A stretch of 64,000 nt of DNA from JAGQKC01 sp965223675 (GCA_965223675.1 OZ245013.1:3472001-3536000), one strand, 5' to 3'. Shown: positions 1 through 8,692, counted from the first letter of the stretch. Program-made: numbers and translations. Notes: generated by a model from the letters alone, not told the origin.

Positions 1-1240
1 GCTTGGTCAGTGCTTTTTGATTCATAGCTCTATATTTTTTTATGTTGGGAGTATCGGTGCGACTCTTATATTGCAGGTAGTCAGACGTCAAATCTAACAG
101 AAAGGCCTGTCGTTTGAGAGGGAGTGTCTCCAGAGTAGAGAAAGCGCCACTTACCGTTTCTGAGGTCATCTTATTGAACAGTGTTTTTTCGTGATCAATC
201 AGGGCTTCTTGTTTTCTTTTAATTTGTGTGCTCCGGGCTGATCGGTACGAAATATCGTCCACAAGACCTTCTTGTTGCGTTAGGAGCCTGATGGTGTTGG
301 CTGGCATAGTCCAATATTGAAATTGATCTGTGAGGTGCAGTTCAGGCTTTGCGATCTCTAGTAAAGAAAGGATGTGATACGCACAATTTTCCTTGAAGAA
401 AAAGTAGTCGAAAAACGCGTTTCCCATCTCCCATGTATGCATAAGGAGTCGGTGTATCTGTTCCGGTGAGAAATTCAATTGATATTCCCAAATGTCGCGA
501 TTTTCAAAGTCTCGATACTCTTTGACTTTCATATAGTAAGGGATAGTCGAGAAGTACCCCTTATATCCCCCGAAAATTCCCTTCCATGCATATTCAATCC
601 CAGAGTTTTGTGGGACATCCGCAGAATAATTGATCGTATACGCTAGGAGTCGTGTTTGCGCAGTTTGGCCTTTCTGGTCAATCCTTAAAAACGTATGCCC
701 AAACATCGAGGCGGGGTTATTCATGAATGCAGAGGGAAAAATGATGGAAATTCTTTCAGGATTCAGTTCGGACAGCCAGTCATCAAAACGCTGACAAATT
801 ATTGAAGGTAATTTGTTGTGGTCGATTGCAAGTTCTGATCGTAGCCAATGGTAGCGTGCTATGAATGCACATTGCGCTGGTTGTTGGGATCTTCCTACCG
901 GGTCAGACGAAAAGAATTGACGAAGAGTGGCGAGTAGTTCAGCTTTGGGGTCGGTCTTGCCGGATTCAGCCATGAAAAATCCTGGATCATCGACTTCGCT
1001 TGTATATCCGCCAAAGGTATTAGGTTGGTAGTGTAGGAGTAAATGCCAGAATCGCTGGTCAAACAGACGTGCGTCTGTCGCTCGTTGCTGAAGCTCCTTG
1101 AGATAGGAAGGCTCGACCGCTGCCCTTACAATAAAGGGAAAGAACGAAATGTAGATCAGAGAAAGCGTGAGGAAGAGATAAAAGGGCCCAGACGCTGTCG
1201 CCTGGGCCCGAGAAGAATTATTGAGTTGAGACCTTGGCAA
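1..1240 (-). CDS. DUF4105 (Lnb N-terminal-like) envelope protein, partial at left edge
   Basis: An open minus-strand frame runs from about 1240 off the left edge. It has a hydrophobic export segment (FYLFLTLSLIYISFF), then the family hallmarks ASMFGHTFLRI and YFFFKENCAYHILSLLE. These match the DUF4105 / Lnb N-terminal periplasmic domain, a papain-like fold group with an invariant Cys in ENC. The C-terminus is outside the window. The start is unclear: there is no ATG or GTG ahead of the signal segment. The only bacterial start that keeps it is TTG at 1238-1240, which overlaps the end of the DUF3015 gene by about 20 bases and places that gene's terminator hairpin inside the N-terminal codons. 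The family call is firm; the exact function is unknown. Confidence 0.8.
   Translation of the reverse strand, partial: MPRSQLNNSSRAQATASGPFYLFLTLSLIYISFFPFIVRAAVEPSYLKELQQRATDARLFDQRFWHLLLHYQPNTFGGYTSEVDDPGFFMAESGKTDPKAELLATLRQFFSSDPVGRSQQPAQCAFIARYHWLRSELAIDHNKLPSIICQRFDDWLSELNPERISIIFPSAFMNNPASMFGHTFLRIDQKGQTAQTRLLAYTINYSADVPQNSGIEYAWKGIFGGYKGYFSTIPYYMKVKEYRDFENRDIWEYQLNFSPEQIHRLLMHTWEMGNAFFDYFFFKENCAYHILSLLEIAKPELHLTDQFQYWTMPANTIRLLTQQEGLVDDISYRSARSTQIKRKQEALIDHEKTLFNKMTSETVSGAFSTLETLPLKRQAFLLDLTSDYLQYKSRTDTPNIKKYRAMNQKALTK
1184..1209 (-). terminator. Rho-independent terminator after the DUF3015 gene
   Basis: On the minus strand, arms of eight G/C-rich bases (GGGCCCAG / CTGGGCCC) surround a ten-base loop and are followed by a short T run. 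It lies directly after the DUF3015 stop codon. It also falls within the putative N-terminal codons of the next gene. Confidence 0.8.
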
Positions 1241-1733
1241 GGACGGGATGAGTGACCATCGAATCATGCAAGGCTTTTACCACGGCTTTCGGCGTAGTTT
1301 CACCCTCATTGAGCAGTGTCGTGTACTTTTCTTGAGTCATCGCGAAAAATTCCGCGTGATGTTCTGCCGGAACGCCCATCAGGGTGGCCATGGAGGCCAG
1401 ATGTTCCCCTTGGCCTTGGGCCATTTCTTGGGAAAGATTTTCAAAATTAACAGCAGCAAAGACGTTGACTTTTTCTTTCATGACGATCGTGCCATCATTC
1501 GTACAGCCTGATGTTCCAGAACTTATACCGAATGTTTGACTTCCAAACGTTCCGTTAGTCGTGGCCATAAGGACTTGGACTCCGATAGCATTTTTGTTAG
1601 CACTGCCACCAGACCAGGCTAGGTGTCCTAACCCACAGCCAGGGCCATTGTTCGGTGGGTTGGCAAAAGCGAGCCCTGTCATCCCAACAGTTAGTACCGC
1701 CGTGAAACACATCATCGTGAGTTTTTTGCCCAT
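1218..1733 (-). CDS. DUF3015 family exported protein
   Basis: This 171-residue protein has a clear signal peptide (MGKKLTMMCFTAVLTVGM, with cleavage expected after AFA). The mature part starts with a Gly/Asn/Cys segment (GPGCGLGHLAW) and continues with VQVLMATTNGTFGSQTFGISSG and SGC, typical of DUF3015 proteins. Members are small periplasmic or outer-membrane-associated proteins of unknown function, often encoded with other envelope proteins. Two conserved Cys residues could form a disulfide in the periplasm (inference). A strong terminator follows it. Confidence 0.85.
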   Translation of the reverse strand: MGKKLTMMCFTAVLTVGMTGLAFANPPNNGPGCGLGHLAWSGGSANKNAIGVQVLMATTNGTFGSQTFGISSGTSGCTNDGTIVMKEKVNVFAAVNFENLSQEMAQGQGEHLASMATLMGVPAEHHAEFFAMTQEKYTTLLNEGETTPKAVVKALHDSMVTHPVLAKVSTQ

Positions 1734-1892
1734 ACTGAGTCTCCTCTCTTAGGGTTGGTATTCGTTCTGCTCTTCATGAGCCGTATAAGAGGAAATTATA
1801 GCAGAAGCATTTGGTATGAAAAGAGAAAATCTTAATCGTGAGAATATTTTGTACCACCTGACGCAGAAAACTTTAGGAAAGGTTTAGAAGAA

Positions 1893-2915
1893 TTATATTG
1901 CAGAACGCATGGGCTTCTCGATTTTCCTGCGTTTTTTGAGCAGGTTTTTTAGCGTTCGATGGCCGGCAAGATAGTTGGGGTGAGTTCGGAGTAATTCAGT
2001 TAATGTTGAAACGGCTTGATCGATTTTTCCAAGGTCGATCAGAACTGAAGTTAGTTCAAGCCAGGCTTCCAGGCTTGATGGATTGTGATCGAGCAATTTC
2101 TCATACGTTTGTATCGCTTCGTCTGGCTTCCCATGAGTAAGGCAATTTTCGGCAAAAGCGAGATACATATGAGTATCGAGAAATGAAGCCGACTTCTGAC
2201 ATTCGGCTTGGAGCCATCCAACATTGATTTCTGGACGAATGGTCTCGCTTTTTTGTGCTAAGAAGCATTGATGGAATTCACGATTTTGTCGCGTAGCATC
2301 TGGAAACGGACATTCGTTATCTCCTGCCTCCAACAAAAGAAATCCATTTTGTTTCAACTTCGCTTGGAGTTTATGGTATTCGTAATAACGGATAGCGATG
2401 GTGTCCTCGAGAGGAGCGTCCTGATGGCGACCAATAGGTAGTTGAAAGACAAGGAAGCCCTGAGTCTTAAGAACTCGATTGATTTCTTCTAAGTATCGGT
2501 TGAAGATGGGGCGAGGCATATGTTGGAACGCAACGTAGGAATAGACTAGGTCAAAATACCGAGGTGGAAAGATATTCAGATCAACGCCAGATGTCTCAAC
2601 TGTTGTCACATTATGAACATCTCTTAACCATGTTTTGCTCTTGACAATCATTTCCGCGGACACGTCGACCCCAATTAGTTTGTGAAAGTATGGGGATAGG
2701 GGTTTTAAGACTCGACCAATTCCGCAACCAATGTCCAAAACCGTCCATGTTTTTTGGTGATATGACCCAAGTGTTGCGAGGATGGCTTCTGCGGTCCGCT
2801 TTCCAGATTCGGTAAAGATCTCTTCATTCTCATAGTCTTCAGTGGCAATCCAGTAACGGGTATGGTGTTTTGCCCGTCTGTCCCAATCTTGTTTCATTTT
2901 GGCAACAATGTTCAT
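1893..2915 (-). CDS. Class I SAM-dependent methyltransferase with C-terminal TPR segment
   Basis: The 340-residue product has the Rossmann methyltransferase motif I (VLDIGCGIGR, residues 59-68), an acidic post-I strand (GVDVS), and a Methyltransf_11-type centre (YSYVAFQHM, then EINRVLKTQGFLVFQLP). After about residue 235 it changes to helical TPR-like repeats (AFAENCLTHGKPDEAIQTYE and DQAVSTLTELLRTHPNYL). The TPR tail probably binds a partner or the substrate. No substrate can be read from the sequence. It appears to be a single-gene unit, with no close partner upstream. Confidence 0.85.
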   Translation of the reverse strand: MNIVAKMKQDWDRRAKHHTRYWIATEDYENEEIFTESGKRTAEAILATLGSYHQKTWTVLDIGCGIGRVLKPLSPYFHKLIGVDVSAEMIVKSKTWLRDVHNVTTVETSGVDLNIFPPRYFDLVYSYVAFQHMPRPIFNRYLEEINRVLKTQGFLVFQLPIGRHQDAPLEDTIAIRYYEYHKLQAKLKQNGFLLLEAGDNECPFPDATRQNREFHQCFLAQKSETIRPEINVGWLQAECQKSASFLDTHMYLAFAENCLTHGKPDEAIQTYEKLLDHNPSSLEAWLELTSVLIDLGKIDQAVSTLTELLRTHPNYLAGHRTLKNLLKKRRKIEKPMRSAI

Positions 2916-3317
2916 GAATTATCCTTTAAAAGTTAAGAAAGGTATTTTAAGGAAAGACGTTGATGAGGTCATTTCGAAAAGAAAGTGGATTGTCGCAACT
3001 CGTTGATCTTCAGGGGTCTAGTCAAGAAATTCATTGCAGTCCGACTGATAGCCGGGCATACAAAATTGTGTAGCAAAACATTTGCCAGGTATTCATAAAA
3101 CGATCAGAATTATGTTTGTCTTGATTGGAAGCGTCGACGTGATTTTGACCCTATCACCATCACTTGCATCAACATCGACAGATCTTAGTTTTTAGGCAAC
3201 AGACGACTGCTCATGGGCAAGCCCTGCCTAGCAGAATTTTGAATATTGTCACTTAAAGGGAAAACTATTTGGAGGATGTAAAATACGAGAAAATTTGTAT
3301 TTTAGGTAGATAGTTTT
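2916..3317. other. Intergenic stretch with an AT-rich bulged hairpin
   Basis: No credible gene is visible here. Near the right end, arms GAAAACTAT (3260-3268) and ATAGTTTTC (3310-3318) enclose inner arms TAAAATAC and GTATTTTA. They form a long bulged hairpin touching the stop codon of the minus-strand HEAT gene, so it may terminate that transcript. Confidence 0.45.
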
Positions 3318-3719
3318 CTAGTACTCATTAGTATGGCCACCTTGCCGAACTTCTGGAATGCTCCAGTCTACAGCTTCTCGTAACTTCTTGAGGTGTGGAT
3401 CATTCGAGGGGTGTCGCCAAACCTGTTGTTCCAACGCTGCGAGGGGTTCATAAGCGGCAAAATCAGGTGCCTTACCTAATGCCCACACAATTTCTGTTTG
3501 AACAGTGATGTCGGTTTTTGGGGACATGAGGAGCTTCAGAAGAAGTGCGGTCGAGCGAGTGTCTCCGGTCAACGCTCCTATGTGGCCTAAGCCAAACACA
3601 GCCGCAGTTTGCACTTCTGGTTTTGATGAGGTCTGTAAGAGCTTCAGAAGGTGAGGGCGTGCTTGTTCTCCCAAATGTCCAAGTGCTCGAGCGGCGGCAA
3701 CAGTCAAGCGATCATTCAA
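3318..3719 (-). CDS. HEAT-repeat protein, 3' part of a frameshifted gene
   Basis: This frame encodes HEAT/PBS-lyase-type repeats (TVAAARALGHLGEQARPHLL, EVQTAAVFGLGHIG, VQTEIVWALGKAPDFAAYEP). The start at 3719 is only a TTG inside the repeat domain. The frame continues upstream without a stop to about 3837, giving FIIFLLGEIHAKHAFSFLID, which is more HEAT sequence. It therefore looks like the second half of the gene that begins at 4411, separated by one missing base. A 12-base tandem duplication (3705-3728, residues NDRL twice) is also present. HEAT proteins of this kind serve as binding scaffolds; the partner is unknown. Confidence 0.7.
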   Translation of the reverse strand: MNDRLTVAAARALGHLGEQARPHLLKLLQTSSKPEVQTAAVFGLGHIGALTGDTRSTALLLKLLMSPKTDITVQTEIVWALGKAPDFAAYEPLAALEQQVWRHPSNDPHLKKLREAVDWSIPEVRQGGHTNEY

Positions 3720-3778
3720 GCGATCATTCCTAAGCGTATCGATAAGAAAGGAAAAGGCGTGCTTGGCATGAATCTCAC

Positions 3779-4411
3779 CTAATAAGAAAATAATGAATTG
3801 TTGGTGAGCATGTGTGGTTTCGGGTGCATGAAAAGCCCAACAAGACGATCAATATGATTCCATTCGGCTGCGAGTAGTAGGGGGAATTCATACTTTTCAA
3901 GATACGCAATGGTTCTTGATGTAGGACGGTGTTTTTGATCAGTCCCATCAAGTGATCGAGCAATCCTGATCCCTTCGGCATAGACCACGCGTTCGATGCA
4001 TTGCCAAGGCATTCTTTGTCCTTCATAGAGATAGTGAATAATACAGGGTGGGCTCTGGGTTAAGGTTTTCGGTCTTGGTGTCTTGGTCTTGCCGACCTTT
4101 TGGTCGGTCAGAGTGATTTGCTCTTTACAGGCAAGTTGAACTGTAATGTCATAGCCCTGGGTGCTATCGGTCTCAGTGATATAGTCCAGTTCGCTCATTC
4201 GCTTCGAGAAGATTTCTTGTATATCGCTAGAATCAGTCAACTGATTGGAAATTGTTTTGTTGGTTGCCTTTAGCTGAATAATTTGAGTCATGGCGAGTCC
4301 CGATACAGGATCTCTCAGTTGACGTAGTTCAGTTGATTCGGAAATAGGCGGTAGAGCAAGACTCCAAAGTAAAACGGTAAAAATCTTGAAAACTATTGGT
4401 AGAAAAATCAT
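3779..4411 (-). CDS. Exported HEAT-repeat protein, 5' part of a frameshifted gene
   Basis: The 210-residue reading frame starts with a signal peptide (MIFLPIVFKIFTVLLWSLAL), followed by an unrecognised domain containing two Cys residues (QLACKEQ and PPCIIHYLYEG). It ends with the first helix of a HEAT repeat (FPLLLAAEWNHIDRLVGLF) and then a short out-of-frame tail. Restoring one base in the GGG run near 3830-3836 joins it to the downstream HEAT frame as VGAFHAPETTHAHQQF. The combined product would be about 360 residues and periplasmic. The break is either a real inactivating mutation or a sequencing indel. Confidence 0.65.
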   Translation of the reverse strand: MIFLPIVFKIFTVLLWSLALPPISESTELRQLRDPVSGLAMTQIIQLKATNKTISNQLTDSSDIQEIFSKRMSELDYITETDSTQGYDITVQLACKEQITLTDQKVGKTKTPRPKTLTQSPPCIIHYLYEGQRMPWQCIERVVYAEGIRIARSLDGTDQKHRPTSRTIAYLEKYEFPLLLAAEWNHIDRLVGLFMHPKPHMLTNNSLFSY

Positions 4412-4675
4412 GAATGGAACAGGGCAACAGGGAGAAGAACGTTTGTTGGACTTTTTAATAAGTTATGACGATGACTTTACCCAACAACGCTCGGTGGTTC
4501 TGTGAGGTACCTTACAATCTTGACTCTGCTTAGAATGACCAAAATTTTGCTCTGGTATTTTTCCCCTCTATCACTCTTGAGAGGTAGTTGTGGGTTTCCT
4601 TCGATAATATACCCAAAAAGAAGTCCAGGAATAGCAGCTAAGAAAATGTGTAGAAGTGTGATGAAGGAAAGATAT

Positions 4676-5194
4676 CTAGACAAACAAGTCTATTTGAGGC
4701 CTATTTGAAAGACCAGGGTTCTCCGTGTTCTGCTGTTCGTCTTCATCCTCTGTCTTTTTCTCTCGGATCTCTTGTCGAGCTTGAGCCTCAAGTGCAGATG
4801 CTGATGCTGCGACCGCTCGATCTTGTGAGGATGGATCCGCAGGAGCTAAGGCGGCTGCGCGAATTTGTCGAGCTTTCTGAATAGTTGCTTCAGGGTCTCC
4901 TTCAACGGGAGACACATCAATATTGACTTCGCCACCTGTAGCATATTGTTTTCCATCCGGCCCACGTTGATACGTGAAACTTGGTCCACCCTTCGCAAGT
5001 CCTCCAGCCGCCGCGGCGTGTGCTTGCTCATGGGCACGCACTTCTCTATCGCGGGCACGAAGCTTTGCAATCTCAGCCTGTTGTTCGTCTGATTCGGAGG
5101 TATTCTGTTGGGGCTTATGAGAGGCTGTATGGCTTCGAGATGCAGAAAACTGAGCGATAGAATCGAATGATAAAGAAATGGGGGAAATTTCCAT
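4676..5194 (-). CDS. Putative metalloprotease, SprA-related (CJM1_0395) family
   Basis: The 172-residue protein has a Ser/Gln-rich disordered start, a charged helix (EIAKLRARDREVRA) and then an HExxH-type zinc motif, HEQAH, at residues 55-59. Next come AAAGGLAKGGPSFTYQRGPD and QYATGGEVNIDVSPVEGDP, the signature of the SprA-related putative metalloprotease family. The tail is acidic and disordered. There is no signal peptide, and biological substrates are not established for the family. It is divergent from the Crp/Fnr regulator, with about 300 bases between them. Confidence 0.85.
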   Translation of the reverse strand: MEISPISLSFDSIAQFSASRSHTASHKPQQNTSESDEQQAEIAKLRARDREVRAHEQAHAAAAGGLAKGGPSFTYQRGPDGKQYATGGEVNIDVSPVEGDPEATIQKARQIRAAALAPADPSSQDRAVAASASALEAQARQEIREKKTEDEDEQQNTENPGLSNRPQIDLFV

Positions 5195-5500
5195 AATACT
5201 AATGCGACATCTACTAGAGCATAATCAAATAATACCTGGCCGAACCGTTACAATTTCAACACGCGATTTCCTATGATATCTGACCAATGTATCTCAGAAC
5301 GGCTATCGGTTAGAACGACCAAGAACTCAAATATTCAGGAGGGGCAATACGTTGAATGTGTGCGATTTGTTCCGTTCTGCACAGTTCTTATCGTCTAGAC
5401 TCTCAATGTGATAGAGACATAACCGAGAAAGATTCTTTTATGAGCCAAATCTGGTAGGGGGGTAGTCTACGTTGATATACTCCGGGGTTAAGGGATCGGT
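5195..5500. promoter_or_regulatory. Divergent intergenic region, SprA-like gene / Crp-Fnr gene
   Basis: These 306 bases separate two divergently transcribed genes, so promoters for both must lie here. I see no clear palindromic Crp/Fnr site and no convincing small ORF. A GGGGGG run with TAGTCTACGTTGATATACT lies shortly before the regulator gene. Confidence 0.4.
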
Positions 5501-6205
5501 ATGCAATCTGTCGCAGAATCATCACAGACCAAAAAGCTTTGGTATCTCAAGAAGATCAATGTGTTTTCTGAATTGTCCTGGCAAGAGCTTAAGGAATTAA
5601 AGCGCATCACGCGCATGGTTTCCTATAGAAAAAATGAGCTTGTGTATCTTCCGGGTGACCCCAGTGAGCTTGTTTATCTCTTGAAGAAAGGGAGGGTGAA
5701 AATTTCAAAAGTGAGTCAGGAGGGACGTGAGGTCACGCTGGCAATTCTGGAGCCTGGAGAAATTTTTGGTGAAGTGGAAGTCCTTGACGCAGGACCACGC
5801 CAGTCAATGGTGGAAGCCCTTGAGCCAGTCATGGTTTGTGAAATTCAACGAGAAGATTTCGAGCGATATGTTCACGCTTACCCAGACGTTGGTGGAAAAG
5901 TCTTGAAATTTATGGGTGGTCGCTTGCGGCAGTTAGAGACCAGAGTGAGCGATCTTGTGTTCAAAAGTGCTCCAGCTCGGTTAGCCTCGCTTCTTTTGGA
6001 ATTAAGTGAGACGATGGGAATCTATGAGAATGGGGCTATTCAATTTCAGATTCGGTTGACCCATCAAAATCTTGCCAATTTAATTGGTACGTCCCGAGAG
6101 ACCGTGAGTTCCCTGATGGGACAATTTGCGCAGCATGGGATTCTTCAGCAGGAACGTCGATATATTCGTATTCTTGATAAAGCTAGGCTCGCCAAAGTGA
6201 AATAA
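5501..6205 (+). CDS. Crp/Fnr family transcriptional regulator
   Basis: The 234-residue protein has an N-terminal cyclic-nucleotide-binding-type beta barrel (about 20-140; NELVYLPGDPSELVYLLKKG and ILEPGEIFGEVEVLDAG). A long dimerisation helix follows, and then a winged helix (about 170-228) with a recognition helix in LTHQNLANLIGTSRETVSSL. The N-terminal Cys cluster of oxygen-sensing FNR is absent, so it is more likely a Crp-like or otherwise ligand-controlled member. Target genes cannot be read from the window, and the gene stands alone. Confidence 0.9.
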   Translation: MQSVAESSQTKKLWYLKKINVFSELSWQELKELKRITRMVSYRKNELVYLPGDPSELVYLLKKGRVKISKVSQEGREVTLAILEPGEIFGEVEVLDAGPRQSMVEALEPVMVCEIQREDFERYVHAYPDVGGKVLKFMGGRLRQLETRVSDLVFKSAPARLASLLLELSETMGIYENGAIQFQIRLTHQNLANLIGTSRETVSSLMGQFAQHGILQQERRYIRILDKARLAKVK

Positions 6206-6585
6206 ATCTCCTTCCTTATCGATATTTCGATTGAATCAAAAGACATGGTCAGATCGCGGCACTCTTCAGACGATAGTTTACCTAGAACAAGTTAGCCAAC
6301 ACAAAAAAATAGAGGCGAGGTGTCACCAACTCATTCTGTTGTGATTTCAGAGCAAACAAAGAACTCTCATAATCCATATTCTCTGAGTGAATGATGTGGG
6401 GAAATTTTAAAGAAGCTGTCAGACACTCATGTTCTTCAGTCATTTAGCACTGGGGTGAAGTTATTAAGGAGGAAGGTGAATGATTGAACATTTACCTTCC
6501 TCCTACGTTCTAGGCTAAAGTAATGAAGTGAGTCGTAATTGGAAGAGCAAATGTTAAGAAGTCAAATAAGAGGTGGCTTGATGGG
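6206..6585. other. Intergenic region with a 16-bp-arm hairpin
   Basis: No credible gene is visible. A strong inverted repeat (6467-6504) has arms AGGAGGAAGGTGAATG and CATTTACCTTCCTCCT, with one mismatch and a six-base loop. The left arm is a near-perfect Shine-Dalgarno followed by an ATG that opens a 12-codon frame. There is no T tract and no downstream plus-strand gene, so it may be a convergent terminator or a structured RNA. Confidence 0.5.
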
Positions 6586-6852
6586 TCAACTGTTTCCGGA
6601 GCGGTGGCGCCGTAATTTCTTTATGACCAGGTCAGTTTGCCGATTTTGTTTGATTATAGAATTAGCCAAATAGATTAATGCCAAGGCTAGAAAAGCAAGA
6701 AGGTAGATCGTAAGAGCTGGGCTTATAGGTGTAGATTGTGTCTCGAGCATCGCTTGCGCATTTTTGAGTACTTTGTCTGCTACCGGAGCTCCTCCAAGCA
6801 GGACCATCGTAAAAATCGAACCTAAGACCATTCCACAAAAGAGTTTTAACAT
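6586..6852 (-). CDS. Small two-TM membrane protein
   Basis: This 88-residue protein has an N-terminal hydrophobic helix (LFCGMVLGSIFTMVLLGG) and a second helix around residues 46-66 (ISPALTIYLLAFLALALIYL). It ends in a basic cytoplasmic tail rich in Lys/Arg (KKLRRHRSGNS). I do not recognise a family. The two-helix plan with a positive tail predicts both ends in the cytoplasm. It is followed on the same strand by a single-domain response regulator gene upstream at 7033-7401, with about 180 bases between them. Confidence 0.6.
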   Translation of the reverse strand: MLKLFCGMVLGSIFTMVLLGGAPVADKVLKNAQAMLETQSTPISPALTIYLLAFLALALIYLANSIIKQNRQTDLVIKKLRRHRSGNS

Positions 6853-7032
6853 TGAAATCCCACCTGTTCATTAAATAAATATTGCAGTTAATCAATCTTT
6901 CTTTAAGAATTTCCGTTCTCTTCATTCCCCGTTCGAATGATCTTGAATCATAGAGAGCTATGCTAGACGTAATAAATACCTCAAATGGGGTATTTAGATC
7001 CAACATTCAAGATGGAAATTCAGCAATTGAAA

Positions 7033-7401
7033 TTAAGAAGATTGTTCCAGAGCAAGTGACACAAGCGATAGGAATTCACTGAAATTGCAGGGCTTGTTGA
7101 GAATAGCATATGCCCCTGCCTTGCGTGCCCTCGCTTTATCTGATTCATCAAGATTTCCACTTAAAAGAATAATGGGGGGGGGAGTAGAAGGCTTGACTGA
7201 CAGATGTTCTATGAACTCTAGACCAGATAAGACCGGCATTTGATTGTCGGTGACAATTAGGTCTGCCTGTCCCTCATTTAACCATTCTAAAGCGGCGGAA
7301 CCATTCTCTGATTCAATACATTCTAGTCCTTGCGATTCTAGGACCAGTCGCAGTGCTCCGCGAGCATCATGATTATCGTCAACTAGTAAAACTCGCTTCA
7401 T
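7033..7401 (-). CDS. Single-domain response regulator (CheY-like)
   Basis: The 122-residue protein is only a receiver domain: acidic pair in LLVDDN, phosphoacceptor Asp about residue 52 (IVTDNQMPVLSG), conserved Ser in LLSGN and Lys in LNKPCNF. There is no output domain, so it must act through protein contacts in a phosphorelay. It resembles the receiver at 34721-35170 (VVTDNNMPVLTGLEF), suggesting paralogues. No kinase gene is adjacent. A weak hairpin (AAATACC / GGTATTT, 6974-6997) lies downstream and may terminate it. Confidence 0.9.
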   Translation of the reverse strand: MKRVLLVDDNHDARGALRLVLESQGLECIESENGSAALEWLNEGQADLIVTDNQMPVLSGLEFIEHLSVKPSTPPPIILLSGNLDESDKARARKAGAYAILNKPCNFSEFLSLVSLALEQSS

Positions 7402-7572
7402 TCGTTATATCTCAATCGATAGGACCCAGTTTCGTAGGTGCACTCTCAGATCAATCAACCACGTTTCTTAGGTCATTATCTATTCCCCGTTTGGGGGATA
7501 CGTTCAAAGCGCACTCAAACGGCCTCAAGTTACTGACACCCAAGTACTTTCTTATGCCACATGTCATCTTCA

Positions 7573-7815
7573 TTACTGAGTAGAAGAGTCAAGAGCTACC
7601 CAGCCCTTCCCTTCCATACACCCTTTAAATGAGTAAATTTTGGATGATAAGCCAGTGGTCCCCGTACTTAAAACAGCATCTTCGCATGCCGCTTGATCAC
7701 GCTCAAAATCCTTAACAGTCGCACCAGGTCTATACCATTTTTCTGGTCCAGACGAGCAACTGGCAACAAAGATGAGCAAAGTTAGCAGTGTGATGAAACC
7801 TGTATTTAGTCTCAT
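7573..7815 (-). CDS. Small lipoprotein
   Basis: The 80-residue protein has a signal peptide with lipobox VASC (Cys 20), so it is probably a membrane-anchored lipoprotein. The mature part (EKWYRPGATVKDFERDQAAC, then CMEGKGWV) has two further Cys residues. This pattern is common in short lipoproteins with a W-x-x-x-G-A-T..F..D...C..C core. Function is unknown. The two mature Cys could form a disulfide (inference). Confidence 0.8.
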   Translation of the reverse strand: MRLNTGFITLLTLLIFVASCSSGPEKWYRPGATVKDFERDQAACEDAVLSTGTTGLSSKIYSFKGCMEGKGWVALDSSTQ

Positions 7816-8050
7816 TTTACGAAATTCAGGTTCTTTTTGACTAATTTATACTCAGGAAGCCAATAATTTTACGCCAGTTCTTCGTTAGGTTCAACAGATA
7901 TGGGTTTCCTTAGGCTCAGAAAATGATAGGAGTATAGCCTATTGCGGCCTGTTTTCTGGAGAGTATGTATTGAGTAAGACCGAAATGAACCGATAAATAA
8001 AGAGCAGCCTGCGATCACCTAACTGTAAGAATATTGAAAGAACGCATGAT

Positions 8051-8692
8051 ATGTCCAACATTCTTGTGGCAGATGATGACCCGGTTTCACAAACACTTCT
8101 CGTTCGCTCGCTTTCAGATCCTCAGAACACCATCATTCACTGTGATAATGGCCTAGAGGCTGTGGAACAGTTAAAAAACGCAGGTCGCCCAATCATCGGA
8201 ATTCTCGACTGGATGATGCCAGGGTTAGATGGGCCACAGGTATGCCGAGTTCTAAAAGAGAACGGCGATTCGAATTTGATTTACCTGATTTTAGTTACTT
8301 CAAGGGGAAATCGTAAAGATATAGTAGAGGGGCTTGAGGCGGGAGCGGATGATTACATGACCAAGCCCTTTGATCTCCAAGAGCTTCGTGCACGAGTTCG
8401 AGTTGGAGAACGGGTCCTTTTTCTACAGGAAAAAATTGAAGATCGAGTCCATCAGCTCGAACAGGCCATCAATGAGGTCAAGCAACTTCAAGGGTTACTC
8501 CCCATTTGCAGTTATTGTAAAAAAATTAGGGACGACCAAAATTACTGGCAACAAGTTGAAGAGTATCTAACACATCGTACCCACATACAATTTAGCCACG
8601 GTGTCTGTCCTCACTGCTTTGAAAAAGAAGTTGCTCCTCAGTTAAAAGCCTTAAAAAAAGATAATCCTTCTTCCTTTACTATTCAGCCCTAA
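8051..8692 (+). CDS. Response regulator with C-terminal double-CxxC module
   Basis: The 213-residue protein starts with a receiver (VADDDP, phosphoacceptor Asp 53 in ILDWMMPGLDG, Lys in MTKPFD). A helical linker (LQEKIEDRVHQLEQAINEVK) connects it to a small module with CSYCKKIRDD, a Trp/Glu pair (YWQQVEEY) and FSHGVCPHC. The paired CxxC motifs suggest a zinc-ribbon-like fold (inference). This tail recurs in bacterial sensor and receiver proteins, but no defined activity is known to me. There is no DNA-binding domain. The gene stands alone and its kinase is unknown. Confidence 0.85.
   Translation: MSNILVADDDPVSQTLLVRSLSDPQNTIIHCDNGLEAVEQLKNAGRPIIGILDWMMPGLDGPQVCRVLKENGDSNLIYLILVTSRGNRKDIVEGLEAGADDYMTKPFDLQELRARVRVGERVLFLQEKIEDRVHQLEQAINEVKQLQGLLPICSYCKKIRDDQNYWQQVEEYLTHRTHIQFSHGVCPHCFEKEVAPQLKALKKDNPSSFTIQP

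Noticed and set aside
4477..4683. Minus-strand 68-codon frame with a hydrophobic segment
   Set aside because: TTG start at the end of the SprA-like gene, no Shine-Dalgarno of its own, no family match. It could be real but is not supported.
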